Assembly: GCA_029934265.1 (NCBI GenBank) | Contig: JAOZMN010000023.1 | Location: 1-8,854 of the forward strand | Direction: 5' to 3' | Source: Bacteroidales bacterium | Lineage (GTDB): Bacteria; Bacteroidota; Bacteroidia; Bacteroidales; JAADGE01 | DNA: 8,854 nt | Shown here: piece by piece, positions 1 through 6,982 of the stretch | Layout: each line of letters opens with the position of its first letter | How positions within the stretch are numbered: the stretch's first letter is position 1 | Translations under genes and position numbers: made by a program | Notes under the pieces: model-generated | Told to the model about the DNA's origin: nothing | Databases searched by the model: none | The model's input: only the letters and a program-made list of their open reading frames with translations

Positions 1-1196
1 AGAAGTCGTATAATCCTATCAGTGAGGAATATAAATGAACTTATAAGCAAAACCGCTGACGAATAAGCAATCAAACTGAAAAAATTAAGTTCGAGAATAT
101 TATATATCGCAAGCGGAATATCAGACTTGTTTATCAAATCGCTTATAATATCGAAAATATAATACGCATAAGTAATTACCGCCAGCGAAAATGGAACAAC
201 GACAGTGAATTTTAAAATTTTGTTATTTTTGCTTATATTGAGAATTAATTTTTCAAGATTGTATATTTTAAAAATATTTGCACACAAAAAAGCAAGTAAA
301 ACAGAATTAATTAACAAATCGCCAACATTAGACGAAGGGAAAGTTCCTTGATATGCCTTTGTATCGAAAAAATCAAGAGAATAAATAAAATCGGGAAAAC
401 GATATTTTATCGAAAAAAAACGTGCAATAATTAAAAGCAAAATAATCAATGACAACCACAAAGGACTGTATTTTTTATCTGTAACGATTTCGGAAAAAAT
501 TTGATTCAGAAAAACAAGGAAAAACGCAAAACCCAAGAAATACAAAACGGCAATCAGACCGGGTTTTTCTTTTTTGGTATCAAGTTTATTGATTCTGAAA
601 AGCGAAAAAATATGTTTTCCGTCTTTATCTTTAATATTGCTTCCCTGTGCACCCGGAAGTGCCGAAATTCTTACAGACGAAGGTAATTTAAAATCATTAT
701 GAAAGTTATTTTTAAGATATTTATTTTCGTAAGAAAATTTATTTTTCAATCGCAGCAGACCTATTATTTTTACATCTCCGACAGTTTTGGTTTTTACTTC
801 ATATAAAGCTGTCCCGATTTGGGATATTTTTCGGGTATCGAATTTTCTCGAACTTGCGAGTTTCATTCCGGGAATGCTGTTATCCGACCAAAATTTTAAG
901 CTGTCATTTTTATATACAAGTATGGTAATTTCTTTTTCACGGAAATTTGTAAAATCTTCATCTATAAGCCATGTATGTCCGTTGTTTTCGATGTATTTTT
1001 CCGTCCGAACAATCTCTGCAATTTTTTGGACTCCGTTTTCAAGTTCGGTTTCCAAATTATGAAGAGTTTTTTCGATACTTGCATTATCTATTACATAATT
1101 TTCGTTGTTTAAAGCAATTTCTTGAATATAAAATGCCGTTCCGAACAATAAAATCGAAAGTATAAGATGCCTTAATTTCAGTAATATTTTTTTCAA
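1..1196 (-). CDS. Membrane sensor protein, probably the N-terminal half of a histidine kinase (partial, runs off the left edge)
   Basis: Reading leftward, one frame stays open from above 1200 to the window edge. It gives about 398 residues from a TTG start at 1196-1194; no ATG lies near the start. Residues about 10-25 form a membrane segment (LILSILLFGTAFYI). An extracytoplasmic domain of about 185 residues follows, with the motif ILVYKNDSLKFWSDN. Five further hydrophobic segments lie near residues 213-235, 246-262, 293-311, 330-349 and 375-393. From memory of the family, this layout (the DSL..WSDN motif, YENKYLKNNF, and the SSNVGDLLIN stretch before the fourth segment) matches large Bacteroidota sensor histidine kinases, whose HAMP, HisKA and HATPase domains would lie beyond the edge. 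None of those domains is visible, so kinase activity is inferred. The TTG start is favoured because it begins with a basic K-K-x stretch before the membrane segment and sits about 39 bp downstream of a TAnnTTTG element. The gene is divergent from sixA. Confidence 0.68.
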   Translation of the reverse strand, partial: MKKILLKLRHLILSILLFGTAFYIQEIALNNENYVIDNASIEKTLHNLETELENGVQKIAEIVRTEKYIENNGHTWLIDEDFTNFREKEITILVYKNDSLKFWSDNSIPGMKLASSRKFDTRKISQIGTALYEVKTKTVGDVKIIGLLRLKNKFSYENKYLKNNFHNDFKLPSSVRISALPGAQGSNIKDKDGKHIFSLFRINKLDTKKEKPGLIAVLYFLGFAFFLVFLNQIFSEIVTDKKYSPLWLSLIILLLIIARFFSIKYRFPDFIYSLDFFDTKAYQGTFPSSNVGDLLINSVLLAFLCANIFKIYNLEKLILNISKNNKILKFTVVVPFSLAVITYAYYIFDIISDLINKSDIPLAIYNILELNFFSLIAYSSAVLLISSFIFLTDRIIRL

Positions 1197-1234
1197 TTTC
1201 AGTATATTAATTATTTGTAGTTTTCTTAATTTGT

Positions 1235-1242
1235 CAAAAGTA
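1235..1242 (-). promoter_or_regulatory. Putative -7 promoter element for the leftward sensor gene
   Basis: Read on the minus strand, this site is TACTTTTG, matching the Bacteroidota -7 consensus TAnnTTTG. It would place transcription initiation near 1229, giving a leader of roughly 30 nt before the TTG start at 1196. No clear TTG-type -33 element is visible at the usual spacing, so the call rests on the -7 match and position. Confidence 0.5.
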
Positions 1243-1275
1243 GCTAAAAAAATAAAAAAAGATATATTTTTTTAG

Positions 1276-1283
1276 TAGTTTTG
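1276..1283 (+). promoter_or_regulatory. Putative -7 promoter element for sixA
   Basis: TAGTTTTG matches the Bacteroidota consensus TAnnTTTG and lies 28 bp before the sixA ATG, predicting a short leader of about 22 nt. As with the divergent site at 1235-1242, no good -33 TTG is seen; the upstream stretch is an A/T tract. Confidence 0.5.
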
Positions 1284-1311
1284 TCAAGAAAATAATCATT
1301 TTTTTATATTT

Positions 1312-1800
1312 ATGAAAACACTAATAGTAATGCGTCATGCAAAATCCGACCACAGTGCCGGTGTATCGTCCGATTTTGAACGTCCTTTGAATGAAAGAGG
1401 ATTAAAAACCGCACCTTTTATGGGTAAATTTATAAAAGAAGCCGGTTTTGTCCCCGAAATTTTAATATCTTCTTCGGCAAACAGAGCAATTACAACCGCC
1501 GAATTATTTGCCGAAAGTTGCGGATACGAAAAAGAAGTTATTTTAAACCGTGATTTTTATTACGGTTATATGGAAGAAGTTATTTCAGCCTTGCGAAAAC
1601 TTCCCGAAAATATAAATTCCTGCATGATAGTAGGTCATAATCCGACTTGGGAAAATATTGTAAGTCGTTTGACAGGCAAATTCGTAATCATGCCCACCGC
1701 ATCGGTCGCAATTCTTAAATACGATAATAATTCTTGGAACAATTTAACTTTTAAAACTTGCAAATTAGAAGAATTTTATAAACCGAGGGATTTAATGTAA
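1312..1800 (+). CDS. sixA: Phosphohistidine phosphatase SixA (histidine phosphatase superfamily)
   Basis: This 162-residue cytoplasmic protein belongs to the short SixA branch of the histidine phosphatase (phosphoglycerate mutase-like) superfamily, which removes phosphate from phosphohistidine. E. coli SixA acts on phosphorelay histidines. Visible catalytic features are the RHG-type motif MRHAKS, with R8 and the nucleophile H9; R58 in SSANRAITTA; and the second histidine H109 in MIVGHNP. The length is normal for the family and the protein looks complete. ATG at 1312 is the natural start, since the first beta strand (KTLIVM) begins immediately. The gene has its own predicted promoter element at 1276-1283 and is divergent from a probable histidine kinase, so its substrate could be that kinase or a partner; this is inference. 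Family membership is secure. The actual substrate is unknown, because many SixA-like proteins act on other phosphorylated molecules. Confidence 0.9.
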   Translation: MKTLIVMRHAKSDHSAGVSSDFERPLNERGLKTAPFMGKFIKEAGFVPEILISSSANRAITTAELFAESCGYEKEVILNRDFYYGYMEEVISALRKLPENINSCMIVGHNPTWENIVSRLTGKFVIMPTASVAILKYDNNSWNNLTFKTCKLEEFYKPRDLM

Positions 1801-1921
1801 GGTCTTTTTATTCGAATTTGTCAGATATTTTATCGAGGTAGAATATTAAACAATATACATATAAAATTCTATTAATGAAGATTTTACATTTTTTAAAGCA
1901 TTAAAATATTAAACAAAATTA

Positions 1922-3046
1922 ATGAAAAATAAAACTTTGAAAAATACAAACTTTAAAATTTACATAACTATTTTGACAGTGTTATTTTATTTTTCTTGTA
2001 AAGAAGAAAATAAAAACAATACATCAAACAGTAATAAAATTTCGGAACATCATAATACAGAGCAAAATAATAATTCTTTAGAAATCGAATTTTCAAACCC
2101 CGAAAACGATAAATACAAATTGAATGATGTAATTACAATATCTGTAAAATATAAAGAAATTACCGATAATGACACTATAAATTTATTTTTTAGAGATAAA
2201 ATATTGACAAAACTTTATAAAAATAATCTTAGCTGTGAATGGAATACCGAAAATGCAAAAACAGGCACTAATGTAATTTCTTGTTCACTAAATAAAAACG
2301 GAAAGAAAATTAAAAAAAGTAAAAATATAATTTTTTACTCGGATACAGAACCGGAAAAATACGGTTATAAAGTAAAAAAAGTTTACAAACATGACCACCG
2401 GGCATATACACAAGGTTTGTTTTATCAAGACGGTTTTCTGTACGAAGCAACAGGTTTGACCGGAGAGTCAAGCGTTAGAAAGGTCGATTTGGAAACCGGA
2501 GATGTAATACAAAGTTTTTCAATGTCGAAAGATATTTTCGGCGAAGGAATTACTTATTTTGATAACAAAATAGTACAAATAAGCTGGCGTGCAGGACGAG
2601 GTTTTGTATATAATTTTGAAGATTTTAAATTGATTACCGAGTTTTCCATTCCGGGCGAAGGTTGGGGTATAGTGTATGACGGCAAAAATCTGATAATGAG
2701 TAACGGAACTCCGAAAATGTATGTTCTCGACCCAAATTCATTTACAATTATTGATGAATTTGAAGTCTATGACAATGAAGGTCCTGTGAAAAATTTGAAC
2801 GAACTTGAATATATAAACGGAGAAATTTTTGCAAATATTTATCAATATTCCAAAATTGCCCGTATCGACCCGAAAACAGGTAAAGTAAATTCGTATATCG
2901 ACCTTGACGGAATTTTACCGATGAATGATTATACACAAAATACCGATGTACTTAACGGAATAGCTTACGATAAGGGAAAAAACAGAATTTTAGTAACCGG
3001 TAAGCGTTGGCCTAAATTATTTGAAATAGAATTGGTTAAAAAATAA
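1922..3046 (+). CDS. Glutaminyl-peptide cyclotransferase, plant/bacterial beta-propeller type, lipoprotein
   Basis: This 374-residue protein probably converts N-terminal glutamine of peptides or proteins to pyroglutamate. Residues 1-26 are a lipoprotein signal: a basic start, a hydrophobic stretch IYITILTVLFYF, and a lipobox-like FSC with C26 as the lipidated residue. The next residues, K-E-E, resemble the K-(D/E)2 type of surface-export signal reported for Bacteroidota lipoproteins. Residues about 30-50 are an N/S-rich linker, and about 53-140 look like a beta-sandwich (Ig-like) domain. The catalytic propeller follows from about 148, with hallmark motifs YTQGL (162-166), YEATG (174-178), FGEGIT (206-211), GWGI (247-250), NELE (293-296), LNGIAYD (344-350) and VTGKRWPKLFEI (358-369). 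It lies 121 bp after sixA, probably as a separate transcript, though no promoter was recognised. It is complete; family assignment is strong, surface location is inferred. Confidence 0.88.
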   Translation: MKNKTLKNTNFKIYITILTVLFYFSCKEENKNNTSNSNKISEHHNTEQNNNSLEIEFSNPENDKYKLNDVITISVKYKEITDNDTINLFFRDKILTKLYKNNLSCEWNTENAKTGTNVISCSLNKNGKKIKKSKNIIFYSDTEPEKYGYKVKKVYKHDHRAYTQGLFYQDGFLYEATGLTGESSVRKVDLETGDVIQSFSMSKDIFGEGITYFDNKIVQISWRAGRGFVYNFEDFKLITEFSIPGEGWGIVYDGKNLIMSNGTPKMYVLDPNSFTIIDEFEVYDNEGPVKNLNELEYINGEIFANIYQYSKIARIDPKTGKVNSYIDLDGILPMNDYTQNTDVLNGIAYDKGKNRILVTGKRWPKLFEIELVKK

Positions 3047-3130
3047 AGTCTTCGAGATTTTTAATGGGTAAAATTACATTTATAATGTTTTGATAATACT
3101 GTGTGTTACACAAATATCAATACGAAAAAA

Positions 3131-3413
3131 CTTATAAGTATTAATACAAAAGTTTTTCCGCATCAGTTCTTGCGTAACGGATTGATTGTTATGTTTTTGT
3201 GGGCGTGGCTTTGCCTCATTAAGACGGGCGGAGACCTTATAAGAGTTCAGTCTAAAAAGTAGATTTTCTCGAAATCAGACCCTTAGGGTTTTAAGTAATA
3301 AACTGTAAATTAAACATTTAGATTTGTTAAATTTTGTTAAATCAAACCCTAAGGGTCTTTTTATACCGAACTCTACAATCAAAAATAGTCAATCACTTAT
3401 TAGTACTTATAAG
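3131..3413. repeat. MITE-like or palindromic element bounded by imperfect inverted repeats
   Basis: The left end CTTATAAGTATTAATA (3131-3146) and the right end at 3398-3413 are inverted copies of one another with 15 of 16 matches, giving a 283-bp unit. Inside are a second pair (3242-3253 against 3363-3374, 10 of 12 matches, with a perfect AGAGTTC/GAACTCT core) and a third perfect 15-bp pair at 3277-3291 and 3344-3358. Symmetry at three levels in a non-coding gap suggests a miniature inverted-repeat element or a mosaic repeat. No target-site duplication is clear, and part of the outer match comes from the self-complementary CTTATAAG core. Confidence 0.4.
3277..3358. repeat. Perfect 15-bp inverted repeat with CCCTWAGGG cores; possible terminator
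   Basis: AGACCCTTAGGGTTT at 3277-3291 is the exact reverse complement of 3344-3358, with a 52-bp AT-rich interval. Each arm is itself almost self-complementary around CCC-TTA/TAA-GGG, so each can also form a small local hairpin. The right arm is followed directly by TTTTTAT (3359-3365), as expected of an intrinsic terminator for rightward transcripts. It would insulate lpdA from the upstream gene, although the loop is longer than in standard terminators. Confidence 0.5.
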
Positions 3414-3441
3414 AATTTTACCAAATTTTAAAATTTAAAAC

Positions 3442-4830
3442 ATGAATTACGATATTATAATAATAGGAAGCGGGCCGGGCGGATATGTTGCAGCAATACG
3501 AGCTTCGCAACTTGGTTTTAAAACTGCTGTTGTAGAAAAATCGGAAGTCGGAGGAGTATGTTTGAACAGAGGTTGTATTCCTACAAAATCTTTACTCAAA
3601 AGTGCCGAAGTTTTTAATTATGCCAAACATTCCGAAAATTACGGTATAAAAATTGAAAATCCGGTCGCCGATTTCAGTAAAATAATAGAGCGAAGCAAAG
3701 GAATTGCCGAACAAATGAGTAAAGGTGTTCAATATCTTTTCAAAAAAAATAAAATTGAAGTCATTCAAGGATACGGAAAACTTATATCCGAAAATACCGT
3801 TGAAGTAAAATCTTCCGAAAACGGAAAAAAATCATATACAGCAAAACACATAATACTCGCCACCGGAGCAAAAGCAAGAGAATTGCCGAATTTGAAAATA
3901 GACGGCAAAAAAATTATCGGATATAAAGAAGCCTTGACAATGCAGAAGCAACCGGAAAGTATGCTTGTTGTAGGTTCCGGAGCTATAGGGACGGAATTTG
4001 CACATTTCTATAATGCTATAGGAACAAAAGTAACTTTGGTGGAATATATGCCGAATATAGTGCCTTTGGAAGATATTGACGTTTCCAAACAACTTGGTCG
4101 TTCGCTCAAAAAAGCAAAAATAAAAGTAATGGTTTCGTCTTCTGTTCAAAGCGTTGATACTTCCGGCGAAAAATGTGAAATTATCATAAAAACAAAAAAA
4201 GGAACAGAAACACATCAAGCAGATATCGTACTTTCTGCGGTCGGTATCAGTCCGAATATTGAAAATATCGGTATTAAAGAAATCGGTATCGAATTAGAAA
4301 ACAACAAGATAAAAGTCGATGAATTTTACAAAACAAATGTAAAAGGAATTTATGCTATCGGCGATATAGTTCACGGACACGCACTTGCACACGTTGCTTC
4401 AGCAGAAGGAATATGCTGTATCGAAAATATTGCAGGATTAAATCCGCAAATCATAGATTACGGAAATATTCCGGCTTGCACCTATACAACACCGGAAGTA
4501 GCATCGGTAGGAATGACAGAGAAAATGGTCGCAGATACAGGTATTGAATATAAAGTCGGAAAATTTCCTTTTACAGCATCGGGAAAAGCAACAGCATCAG
4601 GCAACAGAGACGGTTTTATAAAATTAATTTCAGACAAAAAAACGGATAAGATACTCGGTGCTCACATGGTCGGGCTTAATGTTACCGAAATGATTACCGA
4701 AATAGTTTTGGCAAGGAAGAAAGATGTTCCTGTTTTAGATATTATAAAAACAATCCACCCGCACCCAACTATGTCGGAGGCAATTATGGAAGCTGCCGCA
4801 CAAATTCACGATGAAGTGATACATTTGTAA
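3442..4830 (+). CDS. lpdA: Dihydrolipoyl dehydrogenase (E3)
   Basis: This 462-residue flavoprotein reoxidises dihydrolipoyl groups using NAD+. It is the E3 component of pyruvate, 2-oxoglutarate or branched-chain 2-oxoacid dehydrogenases, or the L-protein of glycine cleavage. The FAD-binding fingerprint GSGPGG is at residues 9-14. The redox disulfide is C40/C45 in GGVCLNRGCIPTKS. The NAD-binding GSGAIGTEFA lies near residue 180, and the second FAD contact YAIGDIVHG near 305. The C-terminal catalytic pair is H441/E446 in HPHPTMSE. Length and all catalytic residues are normal, so it should be active. There is no lipoyl domain and no E1 or E2 gene beside it, so its partner complex must be encoded elsewhere. 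It is the first gene of a close rightward cluster; the next gene begins 10 bp after its stop. Confidence 0.95.
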   Translation: MNYDIIIIGSGPGGYVAAIRASQLGFKTAVVEKSEVGGVCLNRGCIPTKSLLKSAEVFNYAKHSENYGIKIENPVADFSKIIERSKGIAEQMSKGVQYLFKKNKIEVIQGYGKLISENTVEVKSSENGKKSYTAKHIILATGAKARELPNLKIDGKKIIGYKEALTMQKQPESMLVVGSGAIGTEFAHFYNAIGTKVTLVEYMPNIVPLEDIDVSKQLGRSLKKAKIKVMVSSSVQSVDTSGEKCEIIIKTKKGTETHQADIVLSAVGISPNIENIGIKEIGIELENNKIKVDEFYKTNVKGIYAIGDIVHGHALAHVASAEGICCIENIAGLNPQIIDYGNIPACTYTTPEVASVGMTEKMVADTGIEYKVGKFPFTASGKATASGNRDGFIKLISDKKTDKILGAHMVGLNVTEMITEIVLARKKDVPVLDIIKTIHPHPTMSEAIMEAAAQIHDEVIHL

Positions 4831-4840
4831 AATTTAACCA

Positions 4841-6073
4841 ATGGCACTAAACTATATTTGGATATTCTTTTTTATTTCGGCATTTATTACTGCTTTGGTA
4901 AAACTGATTTTCTTTGGAGATATTGATGTATTTCCGAATATGGTTGCATCTACTTTTGAAACGTCAAAATTAGCATTCGATATATCCATAGGACTTACAG
5001 GAGCATTGTCCTTGTGGCTCGGAATTTTGAAAATCGGCGAAAAAGGAGGAATTATTAAGATTTTTTCACGATTGATAGCTCCTCTTTTTTCTAAACTTTT
5101 TCCGGAATTACCCGACAAACACCCTGCTTTCGGCTCTATCGTAATGAATATTGCCGCAAATATGCTGGGCTTGGACAATGCCGCAACTCCAATGGGACTA
5201 AAAGCTATGGAGCAAATGCAGGACGTAAATCCGAAAAAAAATACGGCTTCCAATGCTCAAATAATGTTTCTGGTACTTAACACGTCCGGGCTTACAATTA
5301 TTCCGATAAGCATCATGGTTTATCGTGCCGAACTCGGTGCCGCCGACCCTTCCGATATTTTTATTCCGATAATGCTTGCTACTTATTTCTCAACAATGGC
5401 AGGCTTAATAGCCGTTTCGATATTTCAAAAAATAAATCTTTTCAATAAAACCATACTATCCTACTTGGGCGGACTGACTTTATTTATTGTCGGTCTGATT
5501 TACTGGCTTTCAGGACTTCCGAAAGAAGAAGTACAACAAATTTCGAGACTTGCAAGCAATATAATTCTGATGAGCATAATTGTTTTGTTTATAACGCTTG
5601 CTTTTATCCGAAAAGTCAATGTTTACGAAGCATTTATCGAAGGAGCAAAAGACGGCTTCAAAATTGCCGTTAAAATTATACCTTACTTGGTTGCTATACT
5701 TGTATCCATAGCAGTTTTCAGAGCTGCCGGTGCTATGGATTATCTGATAAACGGAATAATTTTTGTATTTGATTCTGTAGGTATAAATACCGATTTTGTA
5801 CAAGCATTGCCAACCGCTTTAATGAAACCTTTAAGCGGAAGCGGTGCAAGAGGAATGCTTATGGATTTGATGAAAACCGAAGGTGCCGATAGTTTTGCTT
5901 CCCGTGTAGCTTCTACGGTTCAAGGTGCTACCGATACTACTTTTTATGTAATTGCCGTATATTTCGGAGCAGTAGGTATCAAAAATACAAGATACGCAGT
6001 AACAGCAGGACTTATTGCCGATTTTACCGGAATAATTGCCGCAATTCTTATTGCTTATTTGTTTTTTCATTAA
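4841..6073 (+). CDS. Fused SpmA-SpmB (nucleoside recognition/Gate domain) membrane protein
   Basis: This 410-residue integral membrane protein combines two domains that Bacillus makes as separate spore maturation proteins, SpmA and SpmB. The first half (about 1-200) carries the SpmA signature NIAANMLGLDNAATPMG at residues 103-119, after the segment GALSLWLGILKIGEKGG. The second half (about 230-410) carries the SpmB motifs ALPTALMKPLSGSGARGM (322-339) and STVQGATDTTFY (358-369). Hydrophobic segments near 6-25, 46-63, 141-160, 173-195, 206-224, 239-256, 280-295 and 388-408 are visible. The family contains Gate (nucleoside recognition) domains; its transported or sensed substrate is not established, and its host here is presumably non-sporulating. 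The start 10 bp after lpdA suggests co-transcription. Confidence 0.88.
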   Translation: MALNYIWIFFFISAFITALVKLIFFGDIDVFPNMVASTFETSKLAFDISIGLTGALSLWLGILKIGEKGGIIKIFSRLIAPLFSKLFPELPDKHPAFGSIVMNIAANMLGLDNAATPMGLKAMEQMQDVNPKKNTASNAQIMFLVLNTSGLTIIPISIMVYRAELGAADPSDIFIPIMLATYFSTMAGLIAVSIFQKINLFNKTILSYLGGLTLFIVGLIYWLSGLPKEEVQQISRLASNIILMSIIVLFITLAFIRKVNVYEAFIEGAKDGFKIAVKIIPYLVAILVSIAVFRAAGAMDYLINGIIFVFDSVGINTDFVQALPTALMKPLSGSGARGMLMDLMKTEGADSFASRVASTVQGATDTTFYVIAVYFGAVGIKNTRYAVTAGLIADFTGIIAAILIAYLFFH

Positions 6074-6098
6074 AATACTCACTTTAAAATAAATTGAT

Positions 6099-6977
6099 AT
6101 GGCAAACTTTATTAATCAAGAAACGTGTAAAAAATGCAAACTTTGCATTGAAATTTGTCCGGTAAATATAATTGGTGTCGATAGCAATAGTTTAGTTAAT
6201 TTTATTCCGGAAAGAGAAAGTATTTGTCTGAAATGCGGACAATGTATGGCTGTTTGTCATACCAATTCCATTAAAATAGAAGGATATTCTTACGAAAAAA
6301 ACTTTTTAAAATTACCGGACAATGAAGTTGATTATGAAAAATTTATAAATTTCATTTCATCTCGCAGGTCTGTACGAAATTTTAAAGACAAACCGGTTGA
6401 AAAACAAGTTATCAAGCAGATTTTAAGTTCTTTGGATTACGCACCTTACGGAGCCGAACCGAATAAAGTGGAAATAACGATTGTCAATAATCGAAAAATT
6501 ATCGAAAATTCTTTACCTTTGGTCGAAAAATTTCTCGATGATGTAATAAAGTGGGTAGATAACCCGATAGTTAGTCGAATTATAAAACATAAAAAAGGTA
6601 TTGAAACTTTCAATACTCTAAAAAATCATCTTTATCCGATGTCAAAATTGGAAAACTATAAATTAAAATACGGCGACAGAATTACAAGAGATGCACCGGC
6701 TTTAATAATTTTTCATGCCAAGAAAAATGCCGAAGAACATACCAATAATGCTTTAATTTATGCGACATACGCAATGCTTGCCTTACATTCAGCCGGTCTC
6801 GGCGGTACGATGAACGGAATAATGCCGGCAGCAATAAATAAAGTCGAAAAAGTTAGAAAAATATTTAAAATACCGGAAGAAAACGAAGCAATCATTTCAT
6901 TAATAATTGGTTATCCGAAATATAAATATCAAAAAGCAATAAAAAGAGATGCAAAAAAAACTTTTTGGATTGAATGA
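6099..6977 (+). CDS. Ferredoxin-nitroreductase fusion (2x[4Fe-4S] plus FMN nitroreductase domain)
   Basis: In this 292-residue protein, residues 1-60 form a bacterial-type ferredoxin domain with two complete cluster motifs: C10-C13-C16-C20-P and C43-C46-C49-C53. Residues about 80-292 form a nitroreductase-family FMN domain. It starts at FINFISSRRSVRNF (82-95), the usual flavin-phosphate-binding start, then APYGAEPN (115-122), GLGGTMNG (233-240) and the terminal IIGYPKYKY (269-277). Such fusions are probably soluble flavoproteins in which the iron-sulfur clusters feed electrons to FMN for reduction of an unidentified substrate. The gene follows spmAB by 25 bp in the same direction and is likely the last gene of that cluster. 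Its 3' end lies 5 bp from the converging ydcF-like gene. Confidence 0.9.
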   Translation: MANFINQETCKKCKLCIEICPVNIIGVDSNSLVNFIPERESICLKCGQCMAVCHTNSIKIEGYSYEKNFLKLPDNEVDYEKFINFISSRRSVRNFKDKPVEKQVIKQILSSLDYAPYGAEPNKVEITIVNNRKIIENSLPLVEKFLDDVIKWVDNPIVSRIIKHKKGIETFNTLKNHLYPMSKLENYKLKYGDRITRDAPALIIFHAKKNAEEHTNNALIYATYAMLALHSAGLGGTMNGIMPAAINKVEKVRKIFKIPEENEAIISLIIGYPKYKYQKAIKRDAKKTFWIE

Positions 6978-6982
6978 CACCT

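Larger units (their letters stand above)
1233..1285. repeat. Hyphenated palindrome spanning the divergent promoter region
   Basis: A perfect 11-bp inverted repeat (CTAAAAAAATA at 1244-1254, TATTTTTTTAG at 1265-1275) surrounds a 10-bp centre. The symmetry continues outward with one 1-nt insertion: GTCAAAAGTAG on the left against GACAAAACTA read from the right arm. Overall the two arms (1233-1254 and 1265-1285) agree at most positions, and each carries one of the two TAnnTTTG elements. It may be a shared operator or simply paired promoters with matching A-tracts. Confidence 0.6.
3047..3441. other. Gene-free 395-bp gap holding nested inverted repeats
   Basis: No convincing gene lies between the glutaminyl cyclase and lpdA. 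The left 80 bp are plain AT-rich sequence. From about 3131 to 3413 there is a structured segment with three nested pairs of inverted repeats. Inside it, at about 3198-3236, is a patch clearly richer in G and C than its surroundings, containing GGGCG twice (3201-3205 and 3226-3230). The longest open frame is about 58 codons (3086-3262) with no good start except an internal ATG at 3191, giving 23 residues. I recognise no RNA family here. Confidence 0.6.

Noticed and set aside
501..1165. Several short rightward open frames
   Set aside because: They lie opposite a continuous leftward frame with membrane segments and family motifs; their translations show no domain and change frame.
1801..1921. 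Promoter or terminator between sixA and the glutaminyl cyclase gene
   Set aside because: No good TAnnTTTG match at a sensible distance and no strong hairpin with a T run could be found by eye.
3191..3262. A 23-residue rightward ORF starting at ATG, within a 58-codon open stretch from 3086
   Set aside because: It overlaps the inverted-repeat element, has no ribosome binding site or recognisable motif, and is short enough to be chance.
3319..3326. TAGATTTG, a match to TAnnTTTG that could be an lpdA promoter
   Set aside because: It lies in the loop of the 15-bp inverted repeat and upstream of the possible terminator, and has no -33 element; the short motif is expected by chance in AT-rich DNA.
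4852..6082. Leftward open frames opposite the SpmA-SpmB gene
   Set aside because: They are antisense shadows of a well-supported gene and show no domain features.
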